64,000 nt of DNA from Alloascoidea africana (Eukaryota; Ascomycota; Alloascoideomycetes; Alloascoideales; Alloascoideaceae): contig JAKTTT010000018.1 of assembly GCA_030581615.1 (NCBI GenBank), positions 310,001 through 374,000 of the forward strand. The letters run 5' to 3'. Positions 1-10,092 of this stretch are shown piece by piece. A program made the translations under genes and the position numbers. Position 1 is the first letter of the stretch. Each line of letters begins with the position of its first letter. Under the pieces are notes generated by a model that was not told the origin of the DNA, searched no databases, and saw nothing but the letters and a program-made list of their open reading frames with translations.

Positions 1-1138
1 TGAATACTTACAATCCCTTTTTCTTAATATTTTGTATTTTAGGATCCTACGCGACAGATTCTCGGATCCTGTGATGAACTCTCAAGATAACAAATTAAAA
101 CATTTTTTTTTAGAAGAAATATTATAAATTAATAGAATAGATAGGAAAAAATCCAACAAGTACGTGGAATTTAGTTCTGAATGTATCAAAAAAAAATTCT
201 GTGTTTTCCGGAGGAAAGTACAAATAAAGTTTGAGCTACAGCACAGCACGCTACACGTATCTAAAAAAAATCAAGGAGGAGAGCTCTTCACGGTGATTGA
301 TCCGGAACAATCATTTTATCACGACATCAAATTATAATTGATTTTCTCTTTTTTTTTTTGGCGGTGGAGGGAGATGTACAGTTTGACCATGGATTGACAA
401 CTTGGAGACTAACTCTTGTCAAGATGAAACCTTTGGTGTTTTCAGCCAGGAGATAACCACGCGTTTTTCTAGTTATTTTTATCACCTTTTTTTTCGTTTT
501 CCAAATTGGAATTATAAAATGCCTTAGCCAGCCCCTGTCAAGCATACGACTTACTGCATTCTTTGAACAACGTAGGGCACTAGAAAGAAATCAAAGAAGG
601 TTATGAGCAACCAACTCTAAGTAAAAATTCCAATGTGACGCGTCCACATTCAGCTTTTATGTATACTGAATTGATTGGTGATGACATCTACTATCCATAA
701 TGGCCAATTTCCAAAAAAATTTAGATGAAAAAAATACATTTCAAGTCGTAAAACTCTCAGTATGTAGATTGAACAGGAAGAAGTAAATATAAGATAGTTC
801 ATGAACTTTTTTATGTATTTTTTAGTAAATTGGGTATTTCGAACGAATGGACATCTCCAGGATTCACGGAATAACAATGCAAAATTGAAAAAGGGGAAAG
901 GAAAAGGGCTAAGATAAAACGCTATATGCGTGACTTGGGGAAACATCAAGAACTAAAAAAAGCCACAACCGTGGTTAAACTAAGGGACAACAGTTCCAAA
1001 AACATGTAATGAAAAATGGGCAAAAGAATAAAAGAAAAGCAGAATAAGACACGAACAAACACAAGAAAGTAAACATAGTGAAGAAAGAAAGAAAAAAGAC
1101 AGCCATTGATCCAATTCTCAGCTGGCATTTCCACCCGA
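1..1138. other. Left edge without a recognisable gene
   Basis: AT-rich sequence with poly-A/T runs and no ORF that looks real. A splice-acceptor-like pyrimidine stretch ends in TTTTAG at 37-42 on the plus strand and is followed by short open reading in two frames, so the last exon of a gene lying mostly outside the window is possible but unsupported. Two ACGCGT hexamers (459-464, 638-643) lie downstream of the next gene. Confidence 0.4.
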
Positions 1139-1963
1139 TCAAGTCAAAGAGGTCTCTGGTTCGGGAATCCAAAGCCTTGTAAGAGCCTCAAAGCTATCAT
1201 CATTATCAACACAAGACATTATCTCTTTTGATGAAGTCTTTACACGGGATGACTTAGAACGTTGGAAACTGACAAAGCCTGGAAATTGGTCGATTGGTAA
1301 ATCCCCAAGCACAACGCGTTGTGATTTTCCGCTGCACTTTGAGTCCGGGTCTGCAGATCTTTCACTGACAAACTTGGAGGAGGAGGGTAGTTGTCCTTTT
1401 GTACTGATGGTGGGACAGAGATTTGATGATGACATTTGTGATTGAACTTGAGAAAAGGCTTTGTTTTCAATAGAACTTGTCTGTATAGTAGTCCGATTAT
1501 GAGCCTTTGGTGAGAGGAGTACTTTTGAAGTTGGGATCTTTATCTTTTTCGTGTTCAAATCTTTACAGTTTAACGCGTTTGAGCGATTTGAGCGCTTCTT
1601 GTAGGTCAGAGTAGAAGCTTGCTTTTTCACGTCCTCGTAGAAAATGGACATGGATGATGATGACGATGTTGATGATGTTGGTTTAGGATTGGTGGCAGTG
1701 GTGCCGGTAGCATGAGGAGCAAGAGTTGGCCGCGAAGACGGATCCTGAAAAATTGTGAAGGGGCAGTTTGCAAGTGATAATTTTGATTTCTTTGTAGGAG
1801 ATTGGGGAAATGAAGGGCCGATAAGAGGCAGGTCCTGTGCTATTAATTGAGCGTACGCGGACGAGAGCTTTCGTTTGGTCCCCGCCGGCAGAGACAGAGG
1901 GGCCACGCAGAGACCGAAAGCAGTGGAAGAGGCAGGTGCTGGAGCCGTTAGAGTAGCAGACAT
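1139..1963 (-). CDS. Unrecognised disordered protein with a D-box-like motif
   Basis: A 274-residue single-exon protein that I do not recognise. The start is the first ATG (1963). It is rich in Ser, Thr, Pro and Lys, has basic patches and shows no membrane segment or folded domain by eye. Near the C-terminus is RVVLGDLP, which resembles the destruction box (RxxLxx) of APC/C substrates, followed by an FPGF stretch; the protein ends in an acidic/hydrophobic tail. Upstream lie an ACGCGT (MCB) element at 2237-2242 and an 11-bp tandem repeat. Together these hint at a cell-cycle-regulated APC/C substrate (securin- or inhibitor-like), but that is inference only; it could be any fast-evolving nuclear protein. 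Confidence 0.55.
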   Translation of the reverse strand: MSATLTAPAPASSTAFGLCVAPLSLPAGTKRKLSSAYAQLIAQDLPLIGPSFPQSPTKKSKLSLANCPFTIFQDPSSRPTLAPHATGTTATNPKPTSSTSSSSSMSIFYEDVKKQASTLTYKKRSNRSNALNCKDLNTKKIKIPTSKVLLSPKAHNRTTIQTSSIENKAFSQVQSQMSSSNLCPTISTKGQLPSSSKFVSERSADPDSKCSGKSQRVVLGDLPIDQFPGFVSFQRSKSSRVKTSSKEIMSCVDNDDSFEALTRLWIPEPETSLT

Positions 1964-2127
1964 GGAGGCTGGAGACAAAGCAAGGGCTGGGGGGCCAGTT
2001 CAGAGAGTGGACGTCGAGAGCAGACGGGCAAGTTGGGAGAGCAAGGAGAATGGAGAGAGGCTAGGGCTGAAAATGTTTTATATCGCGAGATGGAGGAGGG
2101 TTATGGCGGGAGTTCGTGGTAGCGTGT

Positions 2128-2192
2128 CCCGTGGTGTTCCGTGGAAGACCCGTGGTGGACCCGTGGTGGACCCGGAATGGTCCCGTGGTAGG
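2128..2192. repeat. 11-bp tandem repeat (CCCGTGGTGGA-like)
   Basis: Copies of C/T-CCGTGG or a close variant begin at 2128, 2138, 2149, 2160, 2171 and 2182, a period of 10-11 bp and so about one helical turn. They lie 165-230 bp upstream of the ATG of the minus-strand gene at 1139-1963, in a GC-rich patch. Confidence 0.7.
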
Positions 2193-2236
2193 GTGTCCCG
2201 CGGGCCAGCACACGCTGCCACGGGCGAAAAAGCAAA

Positions 2237-2242
2237 ACGCGT
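2237..2242. promoter_or_regulatory. MCB-type element ACGCGT
   Basis: A palindromic ACGCGT, the MBF (Mbp1/Swi6) consensus, about 275 bp upstream of the ATG at 1963. The hexamer also occurs inside that gene and downstream of it, so its significance is modest. Confidence 0.35.
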
Positions 2243-2400
2243 TCGCAGACAGCCCATTTCAGTAAAAGTTAACCGCTGAGCAGATCCGATCCAGTTCACC
2301 GCTACTGTACATTCTCTAATCCTAGTCTATAACTATATTCACATCTCTGTTTGACCAGAGTAATAGATTTCTTATTGTTCGAGTCTCTTGTCATTCTTCA

Positions 2401-3559
2401 TTAGTCGAGCCATTCGCCCAAGTCAACAAAGTCCTCATCCTCCTCCTCATCTTCAATTTCATCCTCCTCGATGGCATTTTCTGAGGCCGAGTTTGCGAGT
2501 TGACGCTGTTGTTCATATATTAACACGGATTCCCATGTCGCGAGATACTTGTCGCTCTGCTTCCCGCCAAATCTTTCAAATCGGTCCTCGTATACCAAGA
2601 CCTCGCATAGGGCACGGACATCTTGGACGCTTAACTCCACGGATGTAACCTCGGTCTCCCGTACAAATTCATGAATCTGTCGCACAGTTGCGTGTCCATC
2701 GTACTGCAGCGGATAGAGTTGGCTAAAATTCTGCTTTCGACTGTCCAAGTTATGATTGCTTGGGGATCTGTGCTTGCTAAATGCATTTGGGAAGCTTTTT
2801 TCAGCGACAAATTTCCAGATTATGAGTTCTAACGAGTGGATGAATTCGATATCGAGCTCGCTATCGGTAAACCATGGTCCTCCAGTAACTTCCAGCGATG
2901 GCTGCAGATAATAGAGCATGAATATCTTTCTTGTTGGGTGCTATAAAAAGAAAAGACAGAGTACAGTTTGGTTAGCTCTTCTCCACAATTGTTCAGATTC
3001 TTTAAATAATATGGAGGTTGCTCACTTTAACGGATTTGATTTGTTTTATGTACCGCTGGCTTTCCAGACTTTTCAACAGTCGCGAAACCACCTGTTGATG
3101 AAGGTTTGTCTTGACCTTGAGAGCCTTTGTCCATATTCCTTCGCGACCTGCACTCTCTATCAGAGAATATATCATTTGCTCCTCTGGAGTCATTGCTTTT
3201 ATCCTAATCCGGCAAAAAGGGTTAATAATTGTAAAAACAGAAAGGTTTTGAAGGGATCGGAGATGCAATCGTACTTTTCTGCCTCGTTTGTTTCGACTGC
3301 CCGGAAACAGACTTTATCGACTCCTTCCTTCATTACTTTTATCAGGTGCTGGTGATCCAGGGTGTTAGATATATAGAGGTCTGACAAACGGCAAGGTTCT
3401 TACATGATCCACCAGCTCTTGAGCCACCAACAGCAAATCATTTGCGGTTTTTGCATCCGGGCACATTTCCTGCAGCTCATCCTGGGTATACGAAGCACCC
3501 AATGGCTTGTTCAAAAGTAAGGAATGGTGTAGCTTGACCGCCTGTTTGGACAATGTCAT
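2401..3559 (-). CDS. RPC34: RNA polymerase III subunit C34/RPC6
   Basis: The Rpc34/POLR3F winged-helix subunit of RNA polymerase III, which with Rpc82 and Rpc31 forms the trimer that contacts TFIIIB and opens promoters. I reconstruct four exons on the minus strand: 3404-3559, 3275-3348, 3026-3203 and 2401-2940, giving 315 residues (yeast Rpc34 has 317). The introns are 55, 71 and 85 bp with donors GTAAGA, GTACGA and GTGAGC, branch-like CTAAC or TTAAC, and acceptors CAG, TAG and TAG. Splicing rebuilds the family's segment KSVKHPTRKIFMLYYLQPS followed by TGGPWFTDSELD. The C-terminus is acidic and ends in GEWLD. The middle donor and acceptor were chosen by frame and family alignment. CTG encodes the conserved Leu in YLQP. 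Confidence 0.93.
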
Positions 3560-4006
3560 CTTCAGCTCCCTCTTTCTCTATTTTCGTTGATGAGTCAACC
3601 AAGTTCTATTTTGCAAAATGAAGACGGATTTGCCTCGATAATAGTCCAGAGGATCAGGGCCCAGGTGAGGGAAATAACCACGGGACGTGCTAAAGAAGTA
3701 TCGCCTCTCCGCTGACACTTGCTCGTGTTTGTGTCTGCTCCCTTCTCTCCGTGAAAAGGCAGCACCAGCGTGTGGGTGTACGGGTGTTATGGAGGAGGCT
3801 CTGCGGACGACAAATTTGGCAAAGTCGCCCGAAAGCAGCACACGAGAGCTATCTAGAGCTCTCTGATCTTTGAAATTTGATATTTGATATTTGATTTCTG
3901 CCAGAGCATCTGCCTCTGCTCAACCCTGATCGGCCCTGTCCGGCCTGTCAAACTCAATCGTGTGTGTCGATTAGCCGCGCCCTCGCTTTCTGCTTTTTGT
4001 CTTTTT

Positions 4007-4329
4007 CTTATCTGGCGTGCTCAAAAATTGCTGGCGTCGGTCCGATTCTCTTTATCGCCGGGCTGCTTTATCGCAAGATTAGTCCTGGTGAGCTTACGCC
4101 CACGCTCGTCCTCGATTTCCCAGCCGGTGCACCCAGTTCCTCTGTGGCCGACCCAGCCCAGACGGCCAGGGCCCTGCTGGAGCTATTCAGACGCTGCTGA
4201 GCAGGCCGCCTGGGGCTGTTCAGCGCCCTTGGCCAGACGCAAAAGAGCCCGGGGCAGAGGCCAGCGGGCGAAATTCTGGGCGGGTGCGGACTCTCTCTTC
4301 TGTGCAGGGTCGTGCAGACAGCTTATCTG
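4007..4329 (+). promoter_or_regulatory. GATA-factor sites upstream of the permease
   Basis: CTTATCTG (reverse CAGATAAG) occurs twice, at 4007-4014 and 4322-4329, and TTTATCGC occurs twice between them, at 4051-4058 and 4067-4074. GATAAG is the target of Gln3/Gat1-type GATA factors in nitrogen catabolite control. That fits a uracil/allantoin-type permease, but it is untested here. Confidence 0.4.
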
Positions 4330-4370
4330 AGACGACAAAAAAAAAAGCGAGTGCTCGGGCAAAGATTAAA

Positions 4371-4378
4371 TATATATA
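4371..4378 (+). promoter_or_regulatory. TATA-like box of the permease gene
   Basis: TATATATA lies about 65-70 bp before the permease ATG (4443), the usual yeast spacing range. Confidence 0.45.
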
Positions 4379-4442
4379 GACGAGTATATATCTTTCTCTT
4401 GCTACATTGCCATCCCGACCAGGACTAGTTAGATCTCCCGTA

Positions 4443-6200
4443 ATGACCGAACAGCACGAACTAGGTTCCAAGTCTTCGTCTCCGTCGTCGCCGCAATCGT
4501 TGTTCCGCAGACTCGTCAAGCTGCTGGAGCTGAGGCATGAGCCGGGTCTTACAAACGTCCAGCTGATGCTCACCAACTACGATCTCAAACCGGTGGAGAG
4601 CACAAGACGAACATGGCGGTGGATGAACTTTGTCTTCTTCTGGATCGCAGACTCGTTCAACATCAACACCTGGCAAATCGCTGCAACCGGTGTTGAGGCG
4701 GGCTTGTCCTGGTGGCAGGTGTGGATTTCGGTCTGGCTTGGCTATGGCATTGTGGGAATTTTCATCGTTCTCACAGCTCGCATCGGATCAATGTACCACA
4801 TCTCTTTCCCCGTATCGTGTCGCTCCAGTTTCGGCGTCTATGGCGCCTACTGGCCCGTGCTGAACAGAGTAGTCATGGCCTGTATCTGGTACGGCGTCCA
4901 GGCGTGGTTAGGCGGCCAGTGTGTCCAGATCATGTTGAGGGCCATCTTCCCTCAAACTGAACATATGCACAATGGCATTCCAGGCTCAGGAACCACAACT
5001 TTCCAATTCCTGTCTTTTTTCCTCTTTTCGCTGTTTTCTCTGCCTGCAATCTACTTCCCGCCACACCAGATCCGACATCTTTTCACTTTCAAAGCCGCTA
5101 TTGTCCCAATTGGAGGAGTTGGGTTTTTGGTATGGACAATCATCAAGGCTGGTGGCATAGGTCCTGTCATCCATCAAAAGGCTTCCATCTCTGGCTCAAA
5201 GCAAGGGTGGGCTTTTGTCAACTCGACGATGAACTGTGTTGCGAATTTCGCAACTCTCGTGGTAAATGCTCCGGATTTTAGTCGTTTCGCAAAGACTCGA
5301 AGATCCGCAACCTGGTCTCAAGCTATTTCAATTCCTGTTTGTTTCTCCTTAACCTCGCTCATTGGAATTCTGGTCTCTTCTTCATCTACAATACTTTACG
5401 GTAAAACCCTGTGGTCTCCTCTAGACGTTTTGGAAAAATTCGTTGAGAATGCAAATTCAGGAACAAGAGCAGGAGTGTTTTTCATTGCCTTTTCATTTGC
5501 AATTGCACAATTGGGGACAAACATTTCTGCAAATTCTCTTTCTGCAGGAACAGATATGGCAGCTTTACTCCCCAGGTTTATCAACATTAGACGTGGAGGA
5601 TTTGTCTGTGCCGCTCTGGGATTTGCCTACTGTCCTTGGAACCTGTTCAAGTCATCAAATCAGTTTACAACCTATCTCTCTGCTTACGCTGTGTTCCTGT
5701 CTGCCATTTCTGGAGCCGTTTTTGCAGATTACTACCTTGTGAGAAAAGGAAAGCTAGATCTGAAAGAACTCTACACAAATAGAAAACTTTCAACTTACAT
5801 GTTCACTTTCGGTGTCAACTGGAGAGCCTATGTTGCCTACATTTGTGGAATCCTTATCAACATTGTAGGTTTTGTCGGTGCTGTCGGCCACACGGTTCCA
5901 AAAGGTGCACAATACATCTACAACCTAAATTATTTTTGTGGCTATATCATCTCTGCAACCATTTACTACCTGCTGTGCAAACTTTCACCAATTCCAGGTT
6001 GTAATGAAAAGTTTGAGGATGAGTTTACTTTTGTAGATGATTTCCACATTGGACTTGATGATGGATTAGGCCATTCTTCTGGTTTGGAAGTCGTTGAAGG
6101 ACGCGGTTCAAAATCAGATGTAAATGTAGATATCGATGAAACAGACTCAATTGATTATGGAACGGCTAAAAAATCAGGTCTTTCCAACCGTTGGAAATGA
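4443..6200 (+). CDS. NCS1 permease, Fur4/Dal4 (uracil/allantoin) type
   Basis: A 585-residue plasma-membrane proton symporter of the nucleobase-cation-symport-1 family. The first ATG (4443) is used. A cytosolic N-tail is followed by about 12 hydrophobic segments. Family signatures include DLKPVE, FNINTWQIAATG, SFPVSCRSSFG, WYGVQAW, NAPDFSRF, LGTNISANSLS-GTDM and CPWNLF, all close to S. cerevisiae Fur4 and its paralogues Dal4 and Fui1. The C-tail is acidic and Lys-poor until the end. Fur4 carries uracil and Dal4 allantoin; these cannot be told apart by eye. Allantoicase (DAL2) lies about 4.5 kb downstream and GATA sites lie upstream, which slightly favours allantoin or a general nitrogen role. 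Confidence 0.9.
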   Translation: MTEQHELGSKSSSPSSPQSLFRRLVKLLELRHEPGLTNVQLMLTNYDLKPVESTRRTWRWMNFVFFWIADSFNINTWQIAATGVEAGLSWWQVWISVWLGYGIVGIFIVLTARIGSMYHISFPVSCRSSFGVYGAYWPVLNRVVMACIWYGVQAWLGGQCVQIMLRAIFPQTEHMHNGIPGSGTTTFQFLSFFLFSLFSLPAIYFPPHQIRHLFTFKAAIVPIGGVGFLVWTIIKAGGIGPVIHQKASISGSKQGWAFVNSTMNCVANFATLVVNAPDFSRFAKTRRSATWSQAISIPVCFSLTSLIGILVSSSSTILYGKTLWSPLDVLEKFVENANSGTRAGVFFIAFSFAIAQLGTNISANSLSAGTDMAALLPRFINIRRGGFVCAALGFAYCPWNLFKSSNQFTTYLSAYAVFLSAISGAVFADYYLVRKGKLDLKELYTNRKLSTYMFTFGVNWRAYVAYICGILINIVGFVGAVGHTVPKGAQYIYNLNYFCGYIISATIYYLLCKLSPIPGCNEKFEDEFTFVDDFHIGLDDGLGHSSGLEVVEGRGSKSDVNVDIDETDSIDYGTAKKSGLSNRWK

Positions 6201-6583
6201 TACACTTTTTTTTGAATTATTTTGTTCTTGTCTTGGTGTTTTGTCAAAAATAATTGGAATTTTCGGTTTAGAGTTGTTTTGTCTGTTTCTACAAATCAAA
6301 AATACAAACATTTTGTTAAAGTAATACAAGTGGCATTGTAGTTTGATCCATGAGAGACTTTTAGAAAGACCTATATTTATATATGCAATTTGGTTTTGCA
6401 ATCTTCTAGCTACGCTTTTTTATTTGTATTGTATAAAGAAGAGAGAGAGCACACAAACGCATCAGCGAAGCTGCCCCATACAAAAAAAATAAAAAATACC
6501 ACAAATCCAAGACAACTGAGAGTCGACTCTTAGCAATATACAAAACAACAAAAAGTTAATGCTTTTTCAAATTTTTTTTGTTC
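6201..6583. other. Convergent intergenic spacer
   Basis: AT-rich 3' flanks of the permease and MNS1. Nothing else is seen. Confidence 0.6.
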
Positions 6584-8668
6584 TCAAGTATTCAACCTTT
6601 TAGCAAGTTGATCAAATTTTTTTTGAACTGCAAGGTCTTCCTCTTCCTCCAATTTCTCCTGTTCTTTCATTTTCTTCATCAGCCTGTTATATTCCTCTTC
6701 TAAATCAGCATCCATTTTCTTGTTCTCACTACGACTACGCTGTTTTTGCTTGACAATCTCTTCTTCATCCTCAATCTCAGCAACTCGCTCATCGGGTATT
6801 GAAATGACATCAGATTTCTCTGATTCCCCCGGTAGCACCTCTTGTTGAATCACCTCAACCGCCTGGTCATCCAATTTCTTGGAAGGCTTTGAGGCTCCAG
6901 AGTTAATTACCCGAGATCGCATCCATCCTGTGCTGAACCGAGGATTCATGTCAAACCTCGGGAATGGATGTGCCTCGGTGTTGAACACAACCTGGTCAAG
7001 AGGATACAAATCGCTTTCGCTGTCGTCAAACAAGAGATAAAGATACTTGAGAGTCTCGGATAACCAAAATGATTCCATGTTATCTCTAGGCTTGGGTGGT
7101 ACAGTCGTGACATCCTCCAAACTGGTATAACCAGCGCCATCCTCAAGTTTGGAATACTTTTGAAAAGATTGGAAAATCTCCCATCCCCATCTTCTATACT
7201 TTTCATCTCTTGTGATTCTCCACAAAACAAACAAACTCTCAACGGTCTCTGGTCTTTGTAAGTTATGTGTATCTGAAGATTTGATTGTAAAATCTCTATT
7301 CTTCATTGTATCAGTGTTGAAAACAACAATCTCGGGAGCCAATCCGGTCTCTGTTCCAGCATACATCTGGTAACAAGTCTCTGTAAGATCTTCCGCCAGC
7401 TTCAAATCTATTTCGTTGCTCTCGCTCCATGAATTTGCCTGGCGTGCCATATCGGCTGGAAGACCCTCGGTAGCACCTAGTGCAACCAATCCTCCCATAA
7501 AACACACGAGATGATCCATCTTTGGTGAAACGGGACCCTCAATACCATTCGGCAACTCTCCAATAAACTTTAGACCACTGGGATAGGACTCCTGAATCAT
7601 TCTGTCCTTAATTCCACGCAAAGTTTCGTAGTACATTTGGTTATACAAAGACTCTTCTTTGTTCGTTTGGAGATACTGTTTCAAAAGATACTCATAATAA
7701 GAGTCTCCTCTTGATCCAAGTCGAATCAATTCGCCCTGAAATTTGCCAGAATCTGGTTGAATGTATATCGGGACGAGGCCATCACGGACGTTGTTGTTGT
7801 CAATAACAGACATTACTTTCTCCGCTTTCTCCCAATACAAAGATTCTCCAGTTAATCGTGCCAGATATTTGAATTCAAGTTGAAGCGTTGCCGCCTCGGC
7901 AGTTGAACTTGCTCCGTTATCAGTATGGCTCTTGATACCTTTGCCGTTGAGCAAATTCACGCTTGCATAAGGAACCCCCGTGTCACTGTCAAAAGCACCC
8001 AAAAGGCGATTTCCTAAATCCGTCGCCTTGTCCAAATAAAAGTCTTCATTGGAAATGTAGTAAGCTGACAACAAACCTCCCAACATTCTAATTGTGGTTT
8101 CAAAAGTGTTCACTTCATAATCCATGTTGTAGTTGAGATCCTTTTTGATCCAATCCTTTGCATCTTTCACTTTGTCATCCAAGCCCATGATCATCATAGT
8201 ATCCAAAGAATCAACAATAAACCAGCCAAGAGGTGCTGGACCCATGTTCTTGCCCTTTTTAGAAATGGGATTATAAATGTCTTTCCCCCAAGCATACTTT
8301 TCATAACCGGTCCAAGAATCTACAAACGCCTGTTTAACTTCAGCTTGTCTTTCTTTCCAAGTGGACGCTGAAACTTTACTATCGATAATTTGGTATCCAC
8401 CGCTCAGGTTGCCACCTTTTAGATATCGTCCAAGGTTGTAAACGATGAAAATGCCTAAAATAGCCAACACAGAACGAACTGCAAATCTCCGTCGTCTGAT
8501 TGAGGTATGTGAACTGTGTAAGAAAGCATGGCTTTCTCCCTTCATAGGCTTATCTTTGTAAAGTGGCAATCCATCATCTTTTTTCTTTGCTTGCCAAAAG
8601 TTATTCTCACGAGATCGCTGCGTTGAAGAAGTCAGTGAGGGAACCCTGTTGGGTATGGAGAAACTCAT
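6584..8668 (-). CDS. MNS1: Mannosyl-oligosaccharide 1,2-alpha-mannosidase (GH47)
   Basis: A 694-residue class I (GH47) alpha-1,2-mannosidase that trims N-glycans in the ER/Golgi lumen; the yeast ER enzyme makes the Man8 isomer. It is a type II membrane protein: a basic cytosolic tail, one transmembrane anchor at about residues 65-82, then the catalytic domain from about 105. Motifs seen include VDSLDTMMIMG, FETTIRMLGG, SSTAEAATLQLEFKYL and, near residue 563, NTEAHPFP, whose Thr binds the catalytic calcium in the family. After that motif there is an extra tail of about 130 residues, highly charged (Glu/Lys) and probably coiled-coil, which S. cerevisiae Mns1 (549 residues) lacks. The ATG at 8668 is the natural start. 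Confidence 0.93.
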   Translation of the reverse strand: MSFSIPNRVPSLTSSTQRSRENNFWQAKKKDDGLPLYKDKPMKGESHAFLHSSHTSIRRRRFAVRSVLAILGIFIVYNLGRYLKGGNLSGGYQIIDSKVSASTWKERQAEVKQAFVDSWTGYEKYAWGKDIYNPISKKGKNMGPAPLGWFIVDSLDTMMIMGLDDKVKDAKDWIKKDLNYNMDYEVNTFETTIRMLGGLLSAYYISNEDFYLDKATDLGNRLLGAFDSDTGVPYASVNLLNGKGIKSHTDNGASSTAEAATLQLEFKYLARLTGESLYWEKAEKVMSVIDNNNVRDGLVPIYIQPDSGKFQGELIRLGSRGDSYYEYLLKQYLQTNKEESLYNQMYYETLRGIKDRMIQESYPSGLKFIGELPNGIEGPVSPKMDHLVCFMGGLVALGATEGLPADMARQANSWSESNEIDLKLAEDLTETCYQMYAGTETGLAPEIVVFNTDTMKNRDFTIKSSDTHNLQRPETVESLFVLWRITRDEKYRRWGWEIFQSFQKYSKLEDGAGYTSLEDVTTVPPKPRDNMESFWLSETLKYLYLLFDDSESDLYPLDQVVFNTEAHPFPRFDMNPRFSTGWMRSRVINSGASKPSKKLDDQAVEVIQQEVLPGESEKSDVISIPDERVAEIEDEEEIVKQKQRSRSENKKMDADLEEEYNRLMKKMKEQEKLEEEEDLAVQKKFDQLAKRLNT

Positions 8669-9416
8669 TTCTTAGGTCCACCACCACAGCCAAAAAAATG
8701 ACAATTTCGCAGCCCAAATTGACCGATAAAACAAATCCCAACAAAAAAGAATTCTTTCAGAAACCTGTGTTAGGTATTCCTAGCTATATCTTGTCCAGCT
8801 GTGGGATGCAAAAACAACCGATGAGAAGATGGTAGTTCCGCTGACCTTACTGGGGGATGATTAGGAAGAGATTAGGTGTTCATTGGAAAGGGGGCGGGTA
8901 ACACTCAACAGTGGAAATGGAACATAGATCAGGTTTATTTGTTGGTTCAAATTCACTGATTTTGTCTATTATTTTGTTTGATAGACTATCTGGATATGGG
9001 GGTTCGTCACTGTTAAGCACTGCTATGTCTGTTGCTGTTTGTAATTGACCTGGTTTGGATGGGCTTGCCATTTGTTAAATACAGACACGTCTACGTAAAA
9101 GTATATAACCTAGACGTTATAATCCAAATAGCCAAAGAAATGAGGAAACAAACTTATTATAAGGACAAATCTTATCAATGGTTTGGTTCAAAAGTATTGT
9201 GGCGTGAAAAAGGCAAATAAAGTAGATATCTGTGTATTGTAGGCTATTCTATAAAACAGAACATGAAAGACGTTACCTAATGCCCTCCATTTTATTGTAT
9301 TTTTTTGATTGGAGTCTTCAAAAAAGAAGAATCACATAATTGATGTTCCTGCACAACAGAATATAACCCTCAAGTTGAGTAAAACCAGGCCAACTAATTA
9401 TACATGCACAGAGTTT
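8669..9416. other. Spacer between MNS1 and ATP18
   Basis: Holds the MNS1 promoter and the ATP18 3' flank. It also contains a 63-residue ATG-started ORF on the minus strand (8880-9071), Pro/Asp/Ser-rich with no recognisable domain; it could be chance or an exon. A TATATAA-like string occurs near 9101. Confidence 0.4.
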
Positions 9417-10092
9417 CTAGTGCTTTGCAACATCTCCTTGACGGAATCGTGGATGACGAGGATCATTGATGAATCCCTCGCCTAAGCAGTTGAAAATTAA
9501 GTGTATTAGTATCCAATTAACCTGATCAGTTGATAGTAATGTGGGAAGAAAATAGGCATACTGTTACTGGAAGCAGTGGCTGCCTTTCCAATTAAGTAGT
9601 AAGTGACAGTTGCTAAATTGAACGCGTTAGAATAATTGTTTCATTTCTGATGATCTAAATCGATATCTTCAAGTGTTCTCAATTGAAAAGTTCTGAACAC
9701 TCTTTTAAGGTGCAACGTTTGAGCAAATTGTAAATGGCAGCCTTGATTGGCTGGGACGGTTTGTGCCCATAGATCACCAACACCGTTTGCTCTCAACATT
9801 AAATCCCGCCTCCGCACAAGCTAATTCTTGAAAAAGATATTCGGGAAAGAGCATTATGCTATATCATCTTACCTCCAACGAAAAAGGGCCACAATGGCTT
9901 GACTGTTGTTTGAAAATATGGTCAGTTTGGATTCCTCAATGGGGCCGGACACAGAGGAAAAGTCACCTTCACACTTGACAATTCAGTATCAATGGAGACA
10001 TTTCCAAAACAGCCCGGCAATTTAACAATTCCGAAAACCGAAATCAAATGGTACATACCAATGGGAGTAGGAAATTTCTTGTAGCCGAACAT
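9417..10092 (-). CDS. ATP18: F1Fo ATP synthase subunit i/j, four small exons
   Basis: Subunit i/j of mitochondrial ATP synthase, a single-span inner-membrane protein of the Fo dimer interface. No single frame shows it; it emerges only after splicing four minus-strand exons: 10059-10092, 9873-9902, 9562-9612 and 9417-9481 (34, 30, 51 and 65 nt). Introns of 156, 260 and 80 bp have donors GTATGT, GTAAGA and GTATGC and acceptors CAG, TAG and TAG; the last has a TACTAAT branch site. The product is 59 residues, the length of S. cerevisiae Atp18, and contains KKFPTPIVKPLWPFFVG, then TVTYYLIGKAA, then EGFINDPRHPRF, each aligning with the yeast protein (RFPTPI, YWPFFV, EFINDPRNPRF). Introns make up almost three quarters of the gene. 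Confidence 0.93.

Noticed and set aside
37-90. Possible last exon at the left edge after a TTTTAG acceptor
   Set aside because: Only 15-30 codons in two competing frames, no recognisable residues and no donor in the window.
8880-9071. 63-codon minus-strand ORF between MNS1 and ATP18
   Set aside because: It has an ATG and a Pro/Asp-rich composition but no recognised domain, splice signals or homologue; kept only as a remark in the spacer entry.
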